A stretch of DNA of 64,000 nt, taken from the NCBI RefSeq assembly GCF_015353075.1, contig NZ_CP064187.1, positions 620,001 through 684,000 on the forward strand, read 5' to 3'. Below, one piece after another: positions 36,380 to 47,340 of this stretch; the stretch's first letter is position 1, and each line of letters opens with the position of its first letter. The notes under the pieces were generated by a model that searched no databases, was not told the origin of the DNA, and saw nothing but the letters and a program-made list of their open reading frames with translations. A program made the translations under genes and the position numbers. Origin of the DNA: Rhizobium sp. 007. GTDB taxonomy: Bacteria; Pseudomonadota; Alphaproteobacteria; Rhizobiales; Rhizobiaceae.

Positions 36380-37270
36380 GTGATTAAGAAGGCTTATGCA
36401 GCACTGGCCGCGCTGGTCTGTCTGCTTTTTGCTTCCGGCAGTTTTGCCGATCAGCCGCTGCCGTGGCAGGCAACGCTGCAGCCGGCGGCAACGCCGATCA
36501 TGCGGGAAATCCGCTGGTTCGAACAATATACGCTGTGGTTCATCGTTCCGATCACGCTTTTCGTTCTCGTGCTGCTGATCGTCGCCTGTTTCAAGTTCCG
36601 CGCCAGCGCAAATCCGGTGCCTTCGAAGACGAGCCACAACACGCTGATCGAAGTCATCTGGACCGTCGGACCGGTTCTCGTTCTTCTCTTCCTTGCCGTT
36701 CCGTCGTTCAACCTTTTGACGGCGCAGCTCACCCTACCGGAAAACCCGGATGTCACGCTGAAAGCGACGGCCACCCAGTGGCAGTGGAATTACGAATACG
36801 CAGGCACCGGCGAGACGCCGCTCACCTTCGATTCCTTCCTGCTCAAGGATCCAGATCGCGCAGCTGCCGGCAAGTCCGACCTCGCCACCTATCCGCGTCT
36901 GCTCGCCGTCGACAACGAAGTCGTTCTGCCGGTCAACAAGACGGTCCGTGTTCTCGTGACTGCTGCTCCGACCGACGTCATTCACGCTTTCGCCATGCCG
37001 TCCTTCGGCATCAAGATCGACGCCGTTCCCGGCCGTTTGAATGAAACCTGGTTCAAGACGGAGCGCGAAGGCCTGTTCTATGGCCAGTGTTCCGAGCTCT
37101 GCGGCAAGGACCACGCGTTCATGCCGATCGCGATCCGCGTCGTCTCCGAAGACAAGTACAAGCAGTGGCTGACGGCTGCCGCTTCTGATCTTCCTGGAGC
37201 CTACAAGGCTCTCATGGCTGCCACCGACGGTCCTGCAAAGACCGTCGACGTCGCCGAAAACGTTCAGTAA
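36380..37270 (+). CDS. ctaC: Cytochrome c oxidase subunit II
   Basis: A 296-residue subunit of the aa3-type cytochrome c oxidase that receives electrons from cytochrome c through the CuA centre. A signal peptide (about 1-23, cut after FAD or nearby), two membrane segments and the periplasmic cupredoxin domain are seen. The CuA ligands are in CSELCGKDHAFMPI (two Cys, Glu, His, Met), with a further His in DVIHAFAMPSFGIK. The GTG at 36380 is chosen because GAGGGAG lies 9 bases before it and it gives MIKKAYAALAALV; the ATG at 36347 has no such site. It is the first gene of ctaC-ctaD-ctaB-(small ORF)-ctaG-ctaE. Confidence 0.97.
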   Translation: MIKKAYAALAALVCLLFASGSFADQPLPWQATLQPAATPIMREIRWFEQYTLWFIVPITLFVLVLLIVACFKFRASANPVPSKTSHNTLIEVIWTVGPVLVLLFLAVPSFNLLTAQLTLPENPDVTLKATATQWQWNYEYAGTGETPLTFDSFLLKDPDRAAAGKSDLATYPRLLAVDNEVVLPVNKTVRVLVTAAPTDVIHAFAMPSFGIKIDAVPGRLNETWFKTEREGLFYGQCSELCGKDHAFMPIAIRVVSEDKYKQWLTAAASDLPGAYKALMAATDGPAKTVDVAENVQ

Positions 37271-37273
37271 TAG

Positions 37274-38986
<1,713 letters not shown>

Positions 38987-38998
38987 GATGCTGATATT

Positions 38999-39028
38999 CC
39001 GGGCGCCGCATGCAAATGCGGCGTCCGG
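38999..39028 (+). other. 13-pair hairpin with GCAA tetraloop between ctaD and ctaB
   Basis: CCGGGCGCCGCAT / ATGCGGCGTCCGG, with one G-T pair, folds into a 13-pair stem capped by the four-base GCAA loop, a GNRA-type tetraloop that is especially stable in RNA. No T tract follows, so it is unlikely to be a terminator. A stabiliser or processing site that separates ctaC-ctaD mRNA from the assembly genes is more likely. Confidence 0.75.
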
Positions 39029-39052
39029 CCTTGAAGAATGCAGGACGGAAGA

Positions 39053-40009
39053 ATGAGGGTCATAAACAATCACGAGGTACTTGTGAACGACGGCGAACAT
39101 CTCCTGTCGGAAGCCAGTGCGCGCGATTATTTCGAGCTTCTGAAGCCGCGCGTGATGTCGCTCGTGGTCTTCACGGCTTTTGCTGGCCTCGTGCTGGCAC
39201 CCGGCCACATCAATCCCGTGCTCGGCCTGATTTCGATCCTCTGCATTGCCATCGGCGCAGGCGCCTCGGGTGCGCTCAACATGTGGTACGATGCCGATAT
39301 CGACGCCATCATGACCCGCACCGCGCGCCGCCCGATTCCGGCAGGTCGCATCACGCCGAAGGAAGCACTGGCCTTCGGCCTGATCCTCTCCTGTTTTTCG
39401 GTTGTCATCCTCGGCCTCGCGGTCAACTGGCTCTCGGCTTCGATCCTCGCCTTCACGATTTTCTTCTACGTCGTCATCTACACGATGTGGCTGAAGCGTT
39501 CGACGCCGCAGAACATCGTCATAGGCGGTGCCGCCGGCGCCTTCCCCCCGATGATTGGCTGGGCGTGCGTGACGAATTCGGTGACAATCGAAAGCACCGT
39601 CCTGTTTCTCATCATCTTCCTCTGGACGCCGGCGCATTTCTGGGCGCTCGCGCTGTTCAAGATGCGCGATTATGAGGCCGTCGGCGTGCCGATGCTGCCG
39701 AACGTATCTGGCGAGCGCGCCACCAAGCACCAGATCGTCGCCTATGCCGTAATGACGGCCGTGTGCGGCGTAGTTCCGTCCTTCCTCGGCTTTGCGAGCG
39801 CCGGATACGGTCTTGTCGCTGCATCGCTCGGCGCGGTCTTCATATACTGTTCCATCGCCGTCTGGCGCATGCCGGATGGCGATCCCAAGATGATCCCGGC
39901 GAAGAAGCTTTTTGCTTTCTCGATCTTTTATCTCTTCGCCATCTTTTCTGCCCTGTTGATAGACCGGCTCGCTTCCATGCTGGTCTCGCATGCAGGAGGT
40001 TTGCTCTGA
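39053..40009 (+). CDS. ctaB: Protoheme IX farnesyltransferase
   Basis: A 318-residue UbiA-family prenyltransferase that converts heme b to heme o, on the way to heme a of the oxidase. Two Asp-rich motifs are seen: [20 protein letters not shown] (first) and [14 protein letters not shown] (second). Nine membrane segments are expected. Start choice is between ATG at 39053 and ATG at 39038 (5 codons longer); the former gives [18 protein letters not shown], close to other rhizobial CtaB N-termini. The stop overlaps the next ATG (TGATG). Confidence 0.96.
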   Translation: MRVINNHEVLVNDGEHLLSEASARDYFELLKPRVMSLVVFTAFAGLVLAPGHINPVLGLISILCIAIGAGASGALNMWYDADIDAIMTRTARRPIPAGRITPKEALAFGLILSCFSVVILGLAVNWLSASILAFTIFFYVVIYTMWLKRSTPQNIVIGGAAGAFPPMIGWACVTNSVTIESTVLFLIIFLWTPAHFWALALFKMRDYEAVGVPMLPNVSGERATKHQIVAYAVMTAVCGVVPSFLGFASAGYGLVAASLGAVFIYCSIAVWRMPDGDPKMIPAKKLFAFSIFYLFAIFSALLIDRLASMLVSHAGGLL

Positions 40010-40146
40010 TGGAAACGGTCAAGCTCACGGAAGCGCAGCGCAAGTCGCGCCGCAACCGGAACATCGCTCTCGGCCTCGCGCTTGCTGGCCTTTGCGTTCT
40101 CTTCTACGCCATCACCATCGTGAAGTTCACCGGGCACGGAGGCTGA
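40009..40146 (+). CDS. Small membrane protein of the cox operon
   Basis: A 45-residue protein that begins [20 protein letters not shown] and then has one membrane segment (about residues 20-38, [21 protein letters not shown]). The start overlaps the ctaB stop (TGATG), and ctaG starts 4 bases after its end, so it is translationally linked to both. An equivalent short ORF, sometimes named coxF, sits at this place in other rhizobial cox operons. A role in oxidase assembly or stability is inferred from position only. Confidence 0.8.
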   Translation: METVKLTEAQRKSRRNRNIALGLALAGLCVLFYAITIVKFTGHGG

Positions 40147-40150
40147 ACCG

Positions 40151-40759
40151 ATGAGCGATGCCGTAAACGCACACAACAAGCAGGGCCGCAACAACGGCGC
40201 CGTCGTCTTCATGTGCCTGAGCTTCGTCATCGGTATGACGGCGATGAGCTATGCCGCGGTTCCGCTCTACCGCATCTTCTGCCAGATGACGGGTTACAAC
40301 GGCACCACCCAGCGCGTCGATCAGGCGTCGAGCGTCATCCTCGACCGCAAGATGCGCGTGACCTTCGACGCCAATGTGGCGTCGGGCCTGTACTGGGACT
40401 TCAAGCCGGTGCAGCGCGAGGTCAATCCGCGCATCGGCGAGACCATCCAGGTCAATTTCGTGGCGGAGAACAAGTCGAACGAGACGCAGCGCGGCCAGGC
40501 AGTCTTCAACGTGACGCCGGGCGAGGCGGGGGTCTACTTCAACAAGATCCAGTGCTTCTGCTTTACCGAAACGGATCTGAAGCCGGGCGAGACGCTTGAA
40601 ATGCCCGTGGTGTTCTATATCGATCCGGATATTACCAAGGCCGTCGAGTCGAAAGACATCCACACGATTACGCTGTCATATACGTTCTACCCGAAAGAGG
40701 GACCGAAGCCGGTGGCTTCGAATGAGGGTAGAGCGCAGAAGGTTGAAAAGAAACTTTGA
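40151..40759 (+). CDS. ctaG: Cytochrome c oxidase assembly protein CtaG/Cox11
   Basis: A 202-residue copper chaperone that inserts CuB into subunit I. A single N-terminal membrane anchor (about 15-35) precedes the periplasmic domain. The copper-binding cysteine pair is in [17 protein letters not shown] (CFC motif), and another conserved Cys lies in [12 protein letters not shown]. It follows the small ORF by 4 bases, and ctaE begins about 60 bases later. Confidence 0.97.
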   Translation: MSDAVNAHNKQGRNNGAVVFMCLSFVIGMTAMSYAAVPLYRIFCQMTGYNGTTQRVDQASSVILDRKMRVTFDANVASGLYWDFKPVQREVNPRIGETIQVNFVAENKSNETQRGQAVFNVTPGEAGVYFNKIQCFCFTETDLKPGETLEMPVVFYIDPDITKAVESKDIHTITLSYTFYPKEGPKPVASNEGRAQKVEKKL

Positions 40760-40819
40760 TTGAAGATCGTTTCCGGCTATGCCGGAGGCGAAGCGAAGGA
40801 AGACATCCGGGGATCTGAC

Positions 40820-41698
40820 ATGGCCGATGCGCATCAGAAAAATCACGACTACCACATCATCGACCCAAGCCCGTGGCCGATTCTGGCGTCGCTTGGCGCC
40901 TTCATCGTAACATTCGGCGGCGTCGGCTATATGCGCTACCTGAACGGCGGTTCGCTGCACCTCTTTGGTGTCGAATGGGCCCAGCCCTGGCTGTTTTACA
41001 TCGGCCTCGTACTGATCCTCTATGTCATGTACGGCTGGTGGGCCGATACGGTGAAGGAGGCTCATGAGGGTGCCCATACCCGCGTCGTCTCGCTGCATCT
41101 GCGCTACGGCATGATCATGTTCATCGCCTCGGAAGTGATGTTCTTCGTCGCCTGGTTCTGGGCCTATTTCGACGCCAGTCTCTTTGCGAATGAAGCGATC
41201 CAGGCGTCGCGCCTCGCATATACTGGTGGCCAGTGGCCGCCGAAGGGCATTGAGGTCCTCGATCCCTGGCACCTGCCGATCTACAACACCGTCATCCTGC
41301 TGCTGTCCGGCACGACGGTCACCTGGGCGCATCACGCGCTACTGCACAATGATCGCAAAGGTCTCATTCAGGGCCTGACGCTCACCGTCCTGCTCGGCGT
41401 CCTGTTTTCCGGCGTCCAGGCTTACGAGTACATGCACGCGCCCTTCGCATTCAAGAACTCGATCTACGGCGCCACCTTCTTCATGGCGACCGGCTTCCAC
41501 GGTTTCCACGTGCAGATCGGAACGATCTTCCTGCTGGTCTGCCTGCTGCGCGCGCTGCGTGGCGACTTCACGCCGAAACAGCACTTCGGTTTCGAAGCCG
41601 CCGCCTGGTACTGGCATTTCGTCGACGTCGTCTGGCTCTTCCTGTTCTTCTGCATCTACGTCTGGGGCGGCTGGGGCGCTCCTGTCGCGGCAGGCTGA
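40820..41698 (+). CDS. ctaE: Cytochrome c oxidase subunit III
   Basis: A 292-residue subunit III with seven membrane segments. Conserved segments are HEGAHTRVVSLHLRYGMIMF (the E for lipid/proton contact), TGFHGFHVQIGTIFLL and AAWYWHFVDVVWLFLFFCIY. The frame is open from 40760, but the ATG at 40820 with GGGGAT upstream gives MADAHQKNHDYHIIDPSPWP, the normal family start. It is the last gene of the oxidase operon, which ends at the terminator at 41721. Confidence 0.97.
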   Translation: MADAHQKNHDYHIIDPSPWPILASLGAFIVTFGGVGYMRYLNGGSLHLFGVEWAQPWLFYIGLVLILYVMYGWWADTVKEAHEGAHTRVVSLHLRYGMIMFIASEVMFFVAWFWAYFDASLFANEAIQASRLAYTGGQWPPKGIEVLDPWHLPIYNTVILLLSGTTVTWAHHALLHNDRKGLIQGLTLTVLLGVLFSGVQAYEYMHAPFAFKNSIYGATFFMATGFHGFHVQIGTIFLLVCLLRALRGDFTPKQHFGFEAAAWYWHFVDVVWLFLFFCIYVWGGWGAPVAAG

Positions 41699-41720
41699 TG
41701 GACCGAAAGAAAATCAGAAA

Positions 41721-41750
41721 GGCGGGAGCCATCGGCGCCCGCCTTTTTTC
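41721..41750 (+). terminator. Intrinsic terminator of the cox operon
   Basis: GGCGGG / CCCGCC with an inner GCC / GGC stem and ATC loop is followed by six T residues. It lies 23 bases after the ctaE stop and just before the stop of the convergent CPT-like gene. Confidence 0.88.
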
Positions 41751-41754
41751 ATCG

Positions 41755-42396
41755 CTACCTTGAAGCAGCGATCCGCTCGAAGGCCGATGGCTCCGCAATT
41801 CCGAGATCGAGTTGGTGCCGGATCGCCTCGGCGCATTCATATGGCGTCAACACCGAGGTATCGAGCTCGAGATCGTAGATACCCGGCCTGTGCACCTCCT
41901 CCTGCCAGCGCCGCACGGGGACTGGAACAGGGACCTCGCCATTGCCTCTTTCGTAAAGATTCTCGCGCCCGGGCTCGTCGATGTTGCGGCGCTTCATGAT
42001 GACGTCGAGCGGGCAGCGCACACCGACGAAGAGAACCGGGAAACCTTCAAGCCGCCGGGCGCAATCGGTGAGAATCCCGAGCGGCTGCGAATAGGCGTCG
42101 TGATGACCGAGGTCGGCAACGACATTCAGCCCGAGCCCGGCATGGATGGCGATGGACTCGTAGAGTGCCGCGTAGAAGAACGGCACCAGTTCCTCAAGAT
42201 CGGGGCGCTCGCCGCCGGGGCGAAGGCCGATGCCCGGCAGGTAGCGCGCCGGCGTCGCGGCATTGTAGATGTCGACGCCGAGGTTCATCCACGGTCCTTC
42301 GAACTGCTGCTGAACGGCTCTCGCGATCGTCGTCTTGCCGCTTCGCGGTGCCCCGTTCAGGATCACGATCTGGCCTGCAGGGTTCTCGTTGCTCAT
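41755..42396 (-). CDS. Chloramphenicol phosphotransferase-like kinase
   Basis: A 213-residue P-loop kinase of the CPT family. Walker A is LNGAPRSGKTTIAR at the N-terminus. The central region has VVADLGHHDAYS, LPGIGLRPGGERPDLEEL and FVGVRCPLDVIMKRR. The Streptomyces CPT enzyme phosphorylates chloramphenicol, but many homologues in other bacteria act on unrelated small molecules or nucleotides, so drug resistance should not be inferred. It converges with ctaE and diverges from DUF983. Confidence 0.85.
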   Translation of the reverse strand: MSNENPAGQIVILNGAPRSGKTTIARAVQQQFEGPWMNLGVDIYNAATPARYLPGIGLRPGGERPDLEELVPFFYAALYESIAIHAGLGLNVVADLGHHDAYSQPLGILTDCARRLEGFPVLFVGVRCPLDVIMKRRNIDEPGRENLYERGNGEVPVPVPVRRWQEEVHRPGIYDLELDTSVLTPYECAEAIRHQLDLGIAEPSAFERIAASR

Positions 42397-42523
42397 CAGC
42401 TTCTTCTTCTGTTTGGCGCGAATCGCTGACGCGAAATCGCGCAGCTATTTCCTTTCGTCCTGCAGATACTTTATGGGAGAGTTAAGGCGCGGCTGAAAAT
42501 GATCTCCGGCCGAAAGGAAGACG

Positions 42524-42907
42524 ATGTGCGAAGACAGTGCATATTTTCCCCCTGTGGATCCCGTAAGGACCGGGATGCGGGGCTGCTGCCCGCGCTGCGG
42601 ACAGGGAAAATTGTTCGATGGCGTGCTCGCGGTGAAGCCACGCTGTGCCGCCTGCGGCCTCGACTATTCCTTTGCCGATTCCGGCGATGGCCCCGCCGTC
42701 TTCGTCATTCTCATCGTCGGCTTCATCATCATCGGCTCCGTGCTCTGGCTGGAGGTGAACTATTCGCCGCCGATCTGGCTGCACATTCTGCTGTTCGCTC
42801 CGTTGACGATCGCTCTTTCGCTGGTGGCGCTGCGCTGGTGCAAGGGCATCCTGATCGCCATGCAATACCGCCACAATGCCCGTGAAGGACGCATTTCCAG
42901 TGACTGA
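42524..42907 (+). CDS. DUF983 family protein
   Basis: A 127-residue protein with an N-terminal zinc-ribbon-like pair (CCPRCGQGKLFDG and PRCAACGLDYSF) and two membrane segments (about 58-78 and 85-105). In many alphaproteobacteria DUF983 genes sit next to cytochrome oxidase assembly genes, as here beside surf1 and ctaE. A role in heme-copper oxidase maturation has been suggested by context; I treat it as unproven. It overlaps the SURF1 start by 8 bases. Confidence 0.88.
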   Translation: MCEDSAYFPPVDPVRTGMRGCCPRCGQGKLFDGVLAVKPRCAACGLDYSFADSGDGPAVFVILIVGFIIIGSVLWLEVNYSPPIWLHILLFAPLTIALSLVALRWCKGILIAMQYRHNAREGRISSD

Positions 42908-43655
42908 TATCCAGGCCGTGGCTGCACGTCGCAGGCTGCCGGTCTTCACCGGCATTGCCGTGCTGATTGCTCTCGCCATCCTCGTCTCGCTCGGCACCTG
43001 GCAGGTGGAGCGCCTGCATTGGAAGGAAGGGCTGATCGCCGATATTGCGCAGCGCCGCGCCTCGGCGCCGATGCCGCTCGCCGATATCGAGCGGATGCTC
43101 GCCTCGGGCGGCGACATCGAGTACCGGCCCGTCACGACGACCGGCCGTTATGTGAACAACAAGGAGCGGCACTTCTTCGCCACCTGGCGCGGCCAGACGG
43201 GCTATTACATCTACACCCCGCTTGAGCTTGCCGGCGGACGCTACCTCTTCGTCAATCGCGGCTTCGTTCCTTTTGAGAACAAGGAGCCGGAAATGCGCAT
43301 GCAGGGCCAACTGACCGGCGAGCAGACGGTCATCGGCCTGACGCGCAACAAGCTGCCTGGAAAGCCTTCCTGGCTCGTACCGGACAACGATGTCGCTAAG
43401 AACATCTTCTACTGGAAAGACCTCGACGTGATGGCCGCAAGCACCGGTCTCAACAAGGCGAGCATCTTGCCCTTCTTCGTCGATGCCGATTCGACGCCCA
43501 ACCCGAAAGGCCTGCCGATCGGCGGCGTCACCGACGTCGACCTGCCGAACAACCACCTGCAATATGCCTTTACTTGGTATGGCCTGGCGGCGGTGCTGGC
43601 CGTGATCGTTGCGATCTCGTGGTTCCGCGGGCGCGGCAAGCCGGCCTCGCAATAG
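42900..43655 (+). CDS. SURF1 family protein
   Basis: A 251-residue inner-membrane protein of the SURF1 family, which helps to place heme a in cytochrome c oxidase. The N-terminal membrane segment is about residues 15-35, the C-terminal one about 223-243. Characteristic segments are GTWQVERLHWKE, RYLFVNRGFVP and LPNNHLQYAFTWYGLA. I chose the GTG at 42900 because GAAGGA lies upstream at a good distance; an in-frame ATG at 42876 would add 8 residues. It overlaps DUF983, so expression is coupled. Confidence 0.92.
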   Translation: MTDIQAVAARRRLPVFTGIAVLIALAILVSLGTWQVERLHWKEGLIADIAQRRASAPMPLADIERMLASGGDIEYRPVTTTGRYVNNKERHFFATWRGQTGYYIYTPLELAGGRYLFVNRGFVPFENKEPEMRMQGQLTGEQTVIGLTRNKLPGKPSWLVPDNDVAKNIFYWKDLDVMAASTGLNKASILPFFVDADSTPNPKGLPIGGVTDVDLPNNHLQYAFTWYGLAAVLAVIVAISWFRGRGKPASQ

Positions 43656-43717
43656 TATCGCTTCAATTCCTTCTTATATTGGGCTAGACAGCCCTATCCC
43701 AGATTACCGGACATGAC

Positions 43718-44722
43718 ATGAACATAGCGGCGAAACCTCCATTGACGATCAGGCTTTGCGGACCGCGCGGCTTCTGCGCCGGCGTCGACCGCGCCATCCA
43801 GATCGTCGTGCTGGCGCTGAAATCCTATGGCGCCCCCGTCTATGTCCGCCACGAGATCGTACATAACCGCTACGTCGTCGAGGGACTGGAGGCCAAGGGC
43901 GCGGTCTTCGTTGAAGAACTCGATGAAATACCGGCGGAGCACCGCGCCCAGCCCGTCGTTTTTTCCGCACACGGCGTCCCGAAGTCCGTTCCCGAAGATG
44001 CGAACGCCCGCAATCTTTTCTACCTCGATGCCACCTGTCCGCTGGTTTCCAAGGTTCACAAGCAGGCGATGCGGCACAATCGCCTCGGCCGCCATGTCGT
44101 GCTGATCGGCCATGCTGGTCATCCGGAAGTCATCGGCACGATGGGTCAGCTTCCCGAGGGCTCGGTCTCGCTGATCGAGACGGTCGAAGACGCCGATGCC
44201 TATCAGCCTGCCGATCCCGACAATCTGGGCTACGTGACCCAGACGACGCTTTCGGTTGACGACACGGCCGGCGTGATTGCGCGTCTCGAGCAGCGTTTCC
44301 CGAAGCTGACGGCACCCGCCGCCGACTCGATCTGCTATGCCACGACCAACCGCCAGGAAGTGGTCAAGCAGGCCGCACCCGGCTGCGACCTCTTCATCAT
44401 CGTCGGTGCGCCGAATTCCTCTAACTCCAAGCGCCTTGTCGAAGTCGCGCTGAGGGCAGGGGCAAAGATGTCGATCCTCGTGCAGCGCGCCGCTGAACTG
44501 GACTGGAACGAGATAGGTCCGATTTCGACGCTTGGCCTTTCCGCCGGTGCCTCCGCGCCGGAAGTGATCGTCAACGAGATCATCGAAGCCTTCCGGGCAC
44601 GTTTCGACGCCAGGGTGGAGCTTGCCGAGACCGTGCAGGAAAACGAGCATTTCCTAGTCAACCGGGAACTGCGCAACATCGAGCTGACGACGGCCGACAT
44701 GGCTTTTGTGAACGGGGATTAG
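43718..44722 (+). CDS. ispH: 4-hydroxy-3-methylbut-2-enyl diphosphate reductase
   Basis: A 334-residue iron-sulfur enzyme that makes isopentenyl and dimethylallyl diphosphate, the last step of the methylerythritol pathway begun by Dxs. The three cluster cysteines are in [26 protein letters not shown] and [11 protein letters not shown]. Substrate histidines lie in [12 protein letters not shown] and [10 protein letters not shown]. It follows surf1 after 62 bases. Isoprenoid from this route feeds farnesyl diphosphate for CtaB. Confidence 0.97.
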   Translation: MNIAAKPPLTIRLCGPRGFCAGVDRAIQIVVLALKSYGAPVYVRHEIVHNRYVVEGLEAKGAVFVEELDEIPAEHRAQPVVFSAHGVPKSVPEDANARNLFYLDATCPLVSKVHKQAMRHNRLGRHVVLIGHAGHPEVIGTMGQLPEGSVSLIETVEDADAYQPADPDNLGYVTQTTLSVDDTAGVIARLEQRFPKLTAPAADSICYATTNRQEVVKQAAPGCDLFIIVGAPNSSNSKRLVEVALRAGAKMSILVQRAAELDWNEIGPISTLGLSAGASAPEVIVNEIIEAFRARFDARVELAETVQENEHFLVNRELRNIELTTADMAFVNGD

Positions 44723-44746
44723 AGGCTTGGATCGTGCCGCTTACCC

Positions 44747-44897
44747 TCCTCTGCCGTGCCGGGCATCCCCCCGGGGGAGATCGGCAGTAGCACCGTCTCC
44801 GGCAATCGCGACGAAGACGATAGATTGCAAGGCAAGACGCATGCTTTTAATCTCCCCCCTTGTGGGGGAGATGTCACGAAGTGACAACGGGGGGGTA
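44747..44897. repeat. Mosaic palindromic repeat between ispH and thrB
   Basis: Two inverted parts are seen. First, CTGCCGTGCCGGGCATCCCC then GGGGGAGATCGGCAG. Second, TCTCCCCCCTTGTGGGGGAGA then TGTCACGAAGTGACA. These match the general build of Rhizobium intergenic mosaic repeats (RIME-like). The arrangement fills nearly the whole 228-base gap between ispH and thrB and probably holds no promoter of its own; the last 45 bases upstream of thrB are free of it. Confidence 0.7.
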
Positions 44898-44950
44898 TAT
44901 CCCCATGCGTTTCATCACTCCCCTTAGCGTATTTAATGTGAGAGCCCTCC

Positions 44951-45916
44951 TTGGCAGTCTATACCGATATTTCAGAAGACGATTTGAAGTGGTTTTTGAC
45001 GGAGTATGATGCCGGCACCCTGCTTTCCTACAAGGGGATTGCGGAAGGCGTCGAAAATTCCAACTTCCTGTTGCACACCACCAAAAAGCCGCTGATCTTG
45101 ACGCTCTACGAAAAGCGCGTCGAAAAGGCCGACCTGCCGTTCTTCCTCGGTCTGATGCAGCATCTTGCCGACCGCGGCGTGTCCTGTCCGCTGCCGCTGC
45201 CGCGCAAGGACGGTGCGCTGCTCGGTACGCTTTCGGATCGACCGGCGGCGCTCATTTCCTTCCTTGAAGGCATGTGGCTGAGGAAGCCCGAAGCCAAACA
45301 TTGCCGCGAAGTCGGCAAGGCGCTGGCGCAGATGCATATCGCCGGCGAAGGTTTCGAACTGAAGCGGCCGAACGCGCTGTCGCTGGAGGGCTGGAAGTTG
45401 CTTTGGGATAAGTCCGAGGCGCGCGCCGACGAAGTCGAGAAGGGCTTGTTTGCCGAAATCCGGGGCGAGATCGATTTCCTCTCCGCCCACTGGCCGAAGG
45501 ACCTTCCGGCCGGCGTCATTCATGCCGATCTCTTCCCCGACAACGTCTTCTTCCTCGGCGATGAGCTGTCCGGCCTGATCGATTTCTATTTCGCCTGCAA
45601 CGATCTGCTTGCCTACGACGTCTCGATCATTCTCAACGCCTGGTGCTTTGAAAAGGACGGCGCCTACAACATCACCAAGGGCACGGCCATGTTGGAAGGC
45701 TACCGGAGTGTTCGGCCGCTCAACAGTGCCGAACTCGCAGCGCTTCCTGTGCTTGCGCGTGGTTCTGCGCTCCGCTTCTTCCTGACCCGCCTCTATGACT
45801 GGCTGACGACGCCGGAAGGCGCAATGGTCACCAAGAAGGACCCGCTCGAATACCTGCGCAAGCTGCGCTTCCACCGGCAGGTCGCATCGGCTGCCGAATA
45901 CGGGCTTTCGCCATGA
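44951..45916 (+). CDS. thrB: Homoserine kinase type II
   Basis: A 321-residue kinase of the choline/aminoglycoside kinase fold that phosphorylates homoserine for threonine synthesis. The nucleotide-binding part contains [13 protein letters not shown] and ILTLYEKRV. The catalytic loop is [14 protein letters not shown] (HxDxxxxN), followed by [10 protein letters not shown], the metal-binding Asp. It starts at TTG 44951; no ATG fits, and rhizobial ThrB proteins begin with the same residues (MAVYTDI). The start has no strong Shine-Dalgarno sequence. The stop overlaps the ATG of rnhA by 4 bases. Confidence 0.94.
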   Translation: MAVYTDISEDDLKWFLTEYDAGTLLSYKGIAEGVENSNFLLHTTKKPLILTLYEKRVEKADLPFFLGLMQHLADRGVSCPLPLPRKDGALLGTLSDRPAALISFLEGMWLRKPEAKHCREVGKALAQMHIAGEGFELKRPNALSLEGWKLLWDKSEARADEVEKGLFAEIRGEIDFLSAHWPKDLPAGVIHADLFPDNVFFLGDELSGLIDFYFACNDLLAYDVSIILNAWCFEKDGAYNITKGTAMLEGYRSVRPLNSAELAALPVLARGSALRFFLTRLYDWLTTPEGAMVTKKDPLEYLRKLRFHRQVASAAEYGLSP

Positions 45917-46353
45917 AGCACGTCGAGATTTTCACCGACGGCGCGTGCTCGGGCAATCCCGGTCCTGGCGGTTGGGGCGCAATCCTGCGTTATGGCGACA
46001 TTGAAAAGGAACTCTCCGGCGGCGAGGCGGACACGACCAATAACCGCATGGAGTTGATGGCGGCGATTTCGGCGCTCTCGGCGCTGAAGACGCCCTGCGA
46101 GGTCGACCTCTACACCGACAGCGCCTACGTCAAGGACGGGATTTCCAAGTGGATTTTCGGCTGGAAGAAAAACGGCTGGAAGACCGCGGACAAGAAACCG
46201 GTGAAGAATGCCGAGCTCTGGCAGGCGCTGGAGGAAGCCCGCAACAAGCATAAAGTGACGCTCCACTGGATCAAGGGCCATGCCGGCCATCCGGAAAACG
46301 AGCGTGCCGACGAACTGGCGCGCATGGGCATGGCACCCTTCAAGAAGCGGTAG
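45913..46353 (+). CDS. rnhA: Ribonuclease HI
   Basis: A 146-residue enzyme that cuts RNA in RNA-DNA hybrids. The four catalytic acids are visible: Asp in [13 protein letters not shown], Glu in [10 protein letters not shown], Asp in [11 protein letters not shown] and Asp in [11 protein letters not shown]. The handle region [16 protein letters not shown] is of the normal long type. ATGA overlap with thrB shows translational coupling, a common but functionally unexplained pairing in rhizobia. Confidence 0.97.
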   Translation: MKHVEIFTDGACSGNPGPGGWGAILRYGDIEKELSGGEADTTNNRMELMAAISALSALKTPCEVDLYTDSAYVKDGISKWIFGWKKNGWKTADKKPVKNAELWQALEEARNKHKVTLHWIKGHAGHPENERADELARMGMAPFKKR

Positions 46354-46377
46354 GGCGGCAAATCCGGGGAGGCGATA

Positions 46378-47181
46378 TTGCGCATCATTTCGCTGAATGC
46401 CTGGGGCGGCAAGCTGCATCGGCCGCTGATGGACTATTTCCGGGCTGCTGAGGCGGACGTGCTCTGCCTCCAGGAGGTTACCCGTTCCGTCACCGTCAAG
46501 AGCGACTGGCTGGAATATCGCGATGGCAGCCACATCCTGCCGCAGCGCGCCAACCTCTTCGAGGAGATCAAGGCGGTTCTTCCGGAGCATGACGCCTTCT
46601 TCGCGCCGACGGCGAGAGGCGAGCTTTTTGATGACGAAAACAGCGTGCCTTCGGAATTCGGTCTTGCGACGTTCGTGCGTCGGTCGGTTGCGGTCATCGG
46701 CCACGCCGCAGATTTCGTGCATGGCGATTTCTCAGCAGATAGCTACGGAGAGCATCCGCGCGCCCGCAACGCCCATGCCATCCGCCTTTTCGACTACGGG
46801 GCCGGTCAAGCGATCACGATCGCCCACCTGCATGGCCTGCGTGACATGGCCGGCAAGGGCGATACGCCCGCACGCCGGGGTCAAGCCGATGCGCTGGTCA
46901 GCCTGATCGGGCAGATCTGGCGCAAGGGCGAGCGTCTCGTCGTCTGCGGCGACTTCAACGTGCTGCCCGGAAGCGTCATGTTCGATGTGCTCGGTGGACT
47001 CGGCCTCACCGATCTCGTCACTTCCCGCGGCTTCACGGATACGAGAACATCGCACTATGCCAAAGACGGGCGCTTTGCGGACTATATGCTGGTGACGCCT
47101 GAAGTCGGCGTCGTGAGCTTCGACGTCGTAGGGGAACCGGAAGTGTCCGACCATCGGCCGCTCCTGCTGGACCTTGGGTAG
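46378..47181 (+). CDS. Endonuclease/exonuclease/phosphatase family protein
   Basis: A 267-residue member of the EEP superfamily (DNase I-like). Typical motifs are ISLNAWGGKL, VLCLQEVTRS (metal-binding Glu), ITIAHLHGLRD, CGDFNVLPGS and EVSDHRPLLLDLG (catalytic His/Asp). It may cut nucleic acid or a phosphodiester lipid. The start is TTG at 46378, chosen because GGGGAGG is 5-6 bases before it. It is 24 bases after rnhA. Confidence 0.9.
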   Translation: MRIISLNAWGGKLHRPLMDYFRAAEADVLCLQEVTRSVTVKSDWLEYRDGSHILPQRANLFEEIKAVLPEHDAFFAPTARGELFDDENSVPSEFGLATFVRRSVAVIGHAADFVHGDFSADSYGEHPRARNAHAIRLFDYGAGQAITIAHLHGLRDMAGKGDTPARRGQADALVSLIGQIWRKGERLVVCGDFNVLPGSVMFDVLGGLGLTDLVTSRGFTDTRTSHYAKDGRFADYMLVTPEVGVVSFDVVGEPEVSDHRPLLLDLG

Positions 47182-47317
47182 CCGTCAGCACGGCTGCCTC
47201 CAATATCGACGCCTCGTCGTTATTCAGAATATGAAACTGCTTAAATAGCGGGCATTGCAACGGACTGTTTCGCGGTCCAGGTGGGAAAGCCGTTGTAAAT
47301 GAAGCATTTGCGAAAAC

Positions 47318-47333
47318 TGGCATATGGCTTGCT
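47318..47333 (+). promoter_or_regulatory. Possible sigma-54 promoter
   Basis: TGGCATATGGCTTGCT matches the -24/-12 form TGGCA-N6-TTGCT with exact spacing. It lies upstream of the GntR gene and its amino-acid ABC genes, a nitrogen-type context where sigma-54 control is usual. Transcription would start within a few bases of the start codon, leaving no leader. Confidence 0.4.
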
Positions 47334-47340
47334 TACCCGT

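Noticed and set aside
41755..42396. Chloramphenicol resistance by the CPT-like gene.
   Set aside because: The family match is to the P-loop kinase fold; only a few members act on the drug and there is no resistance context here.
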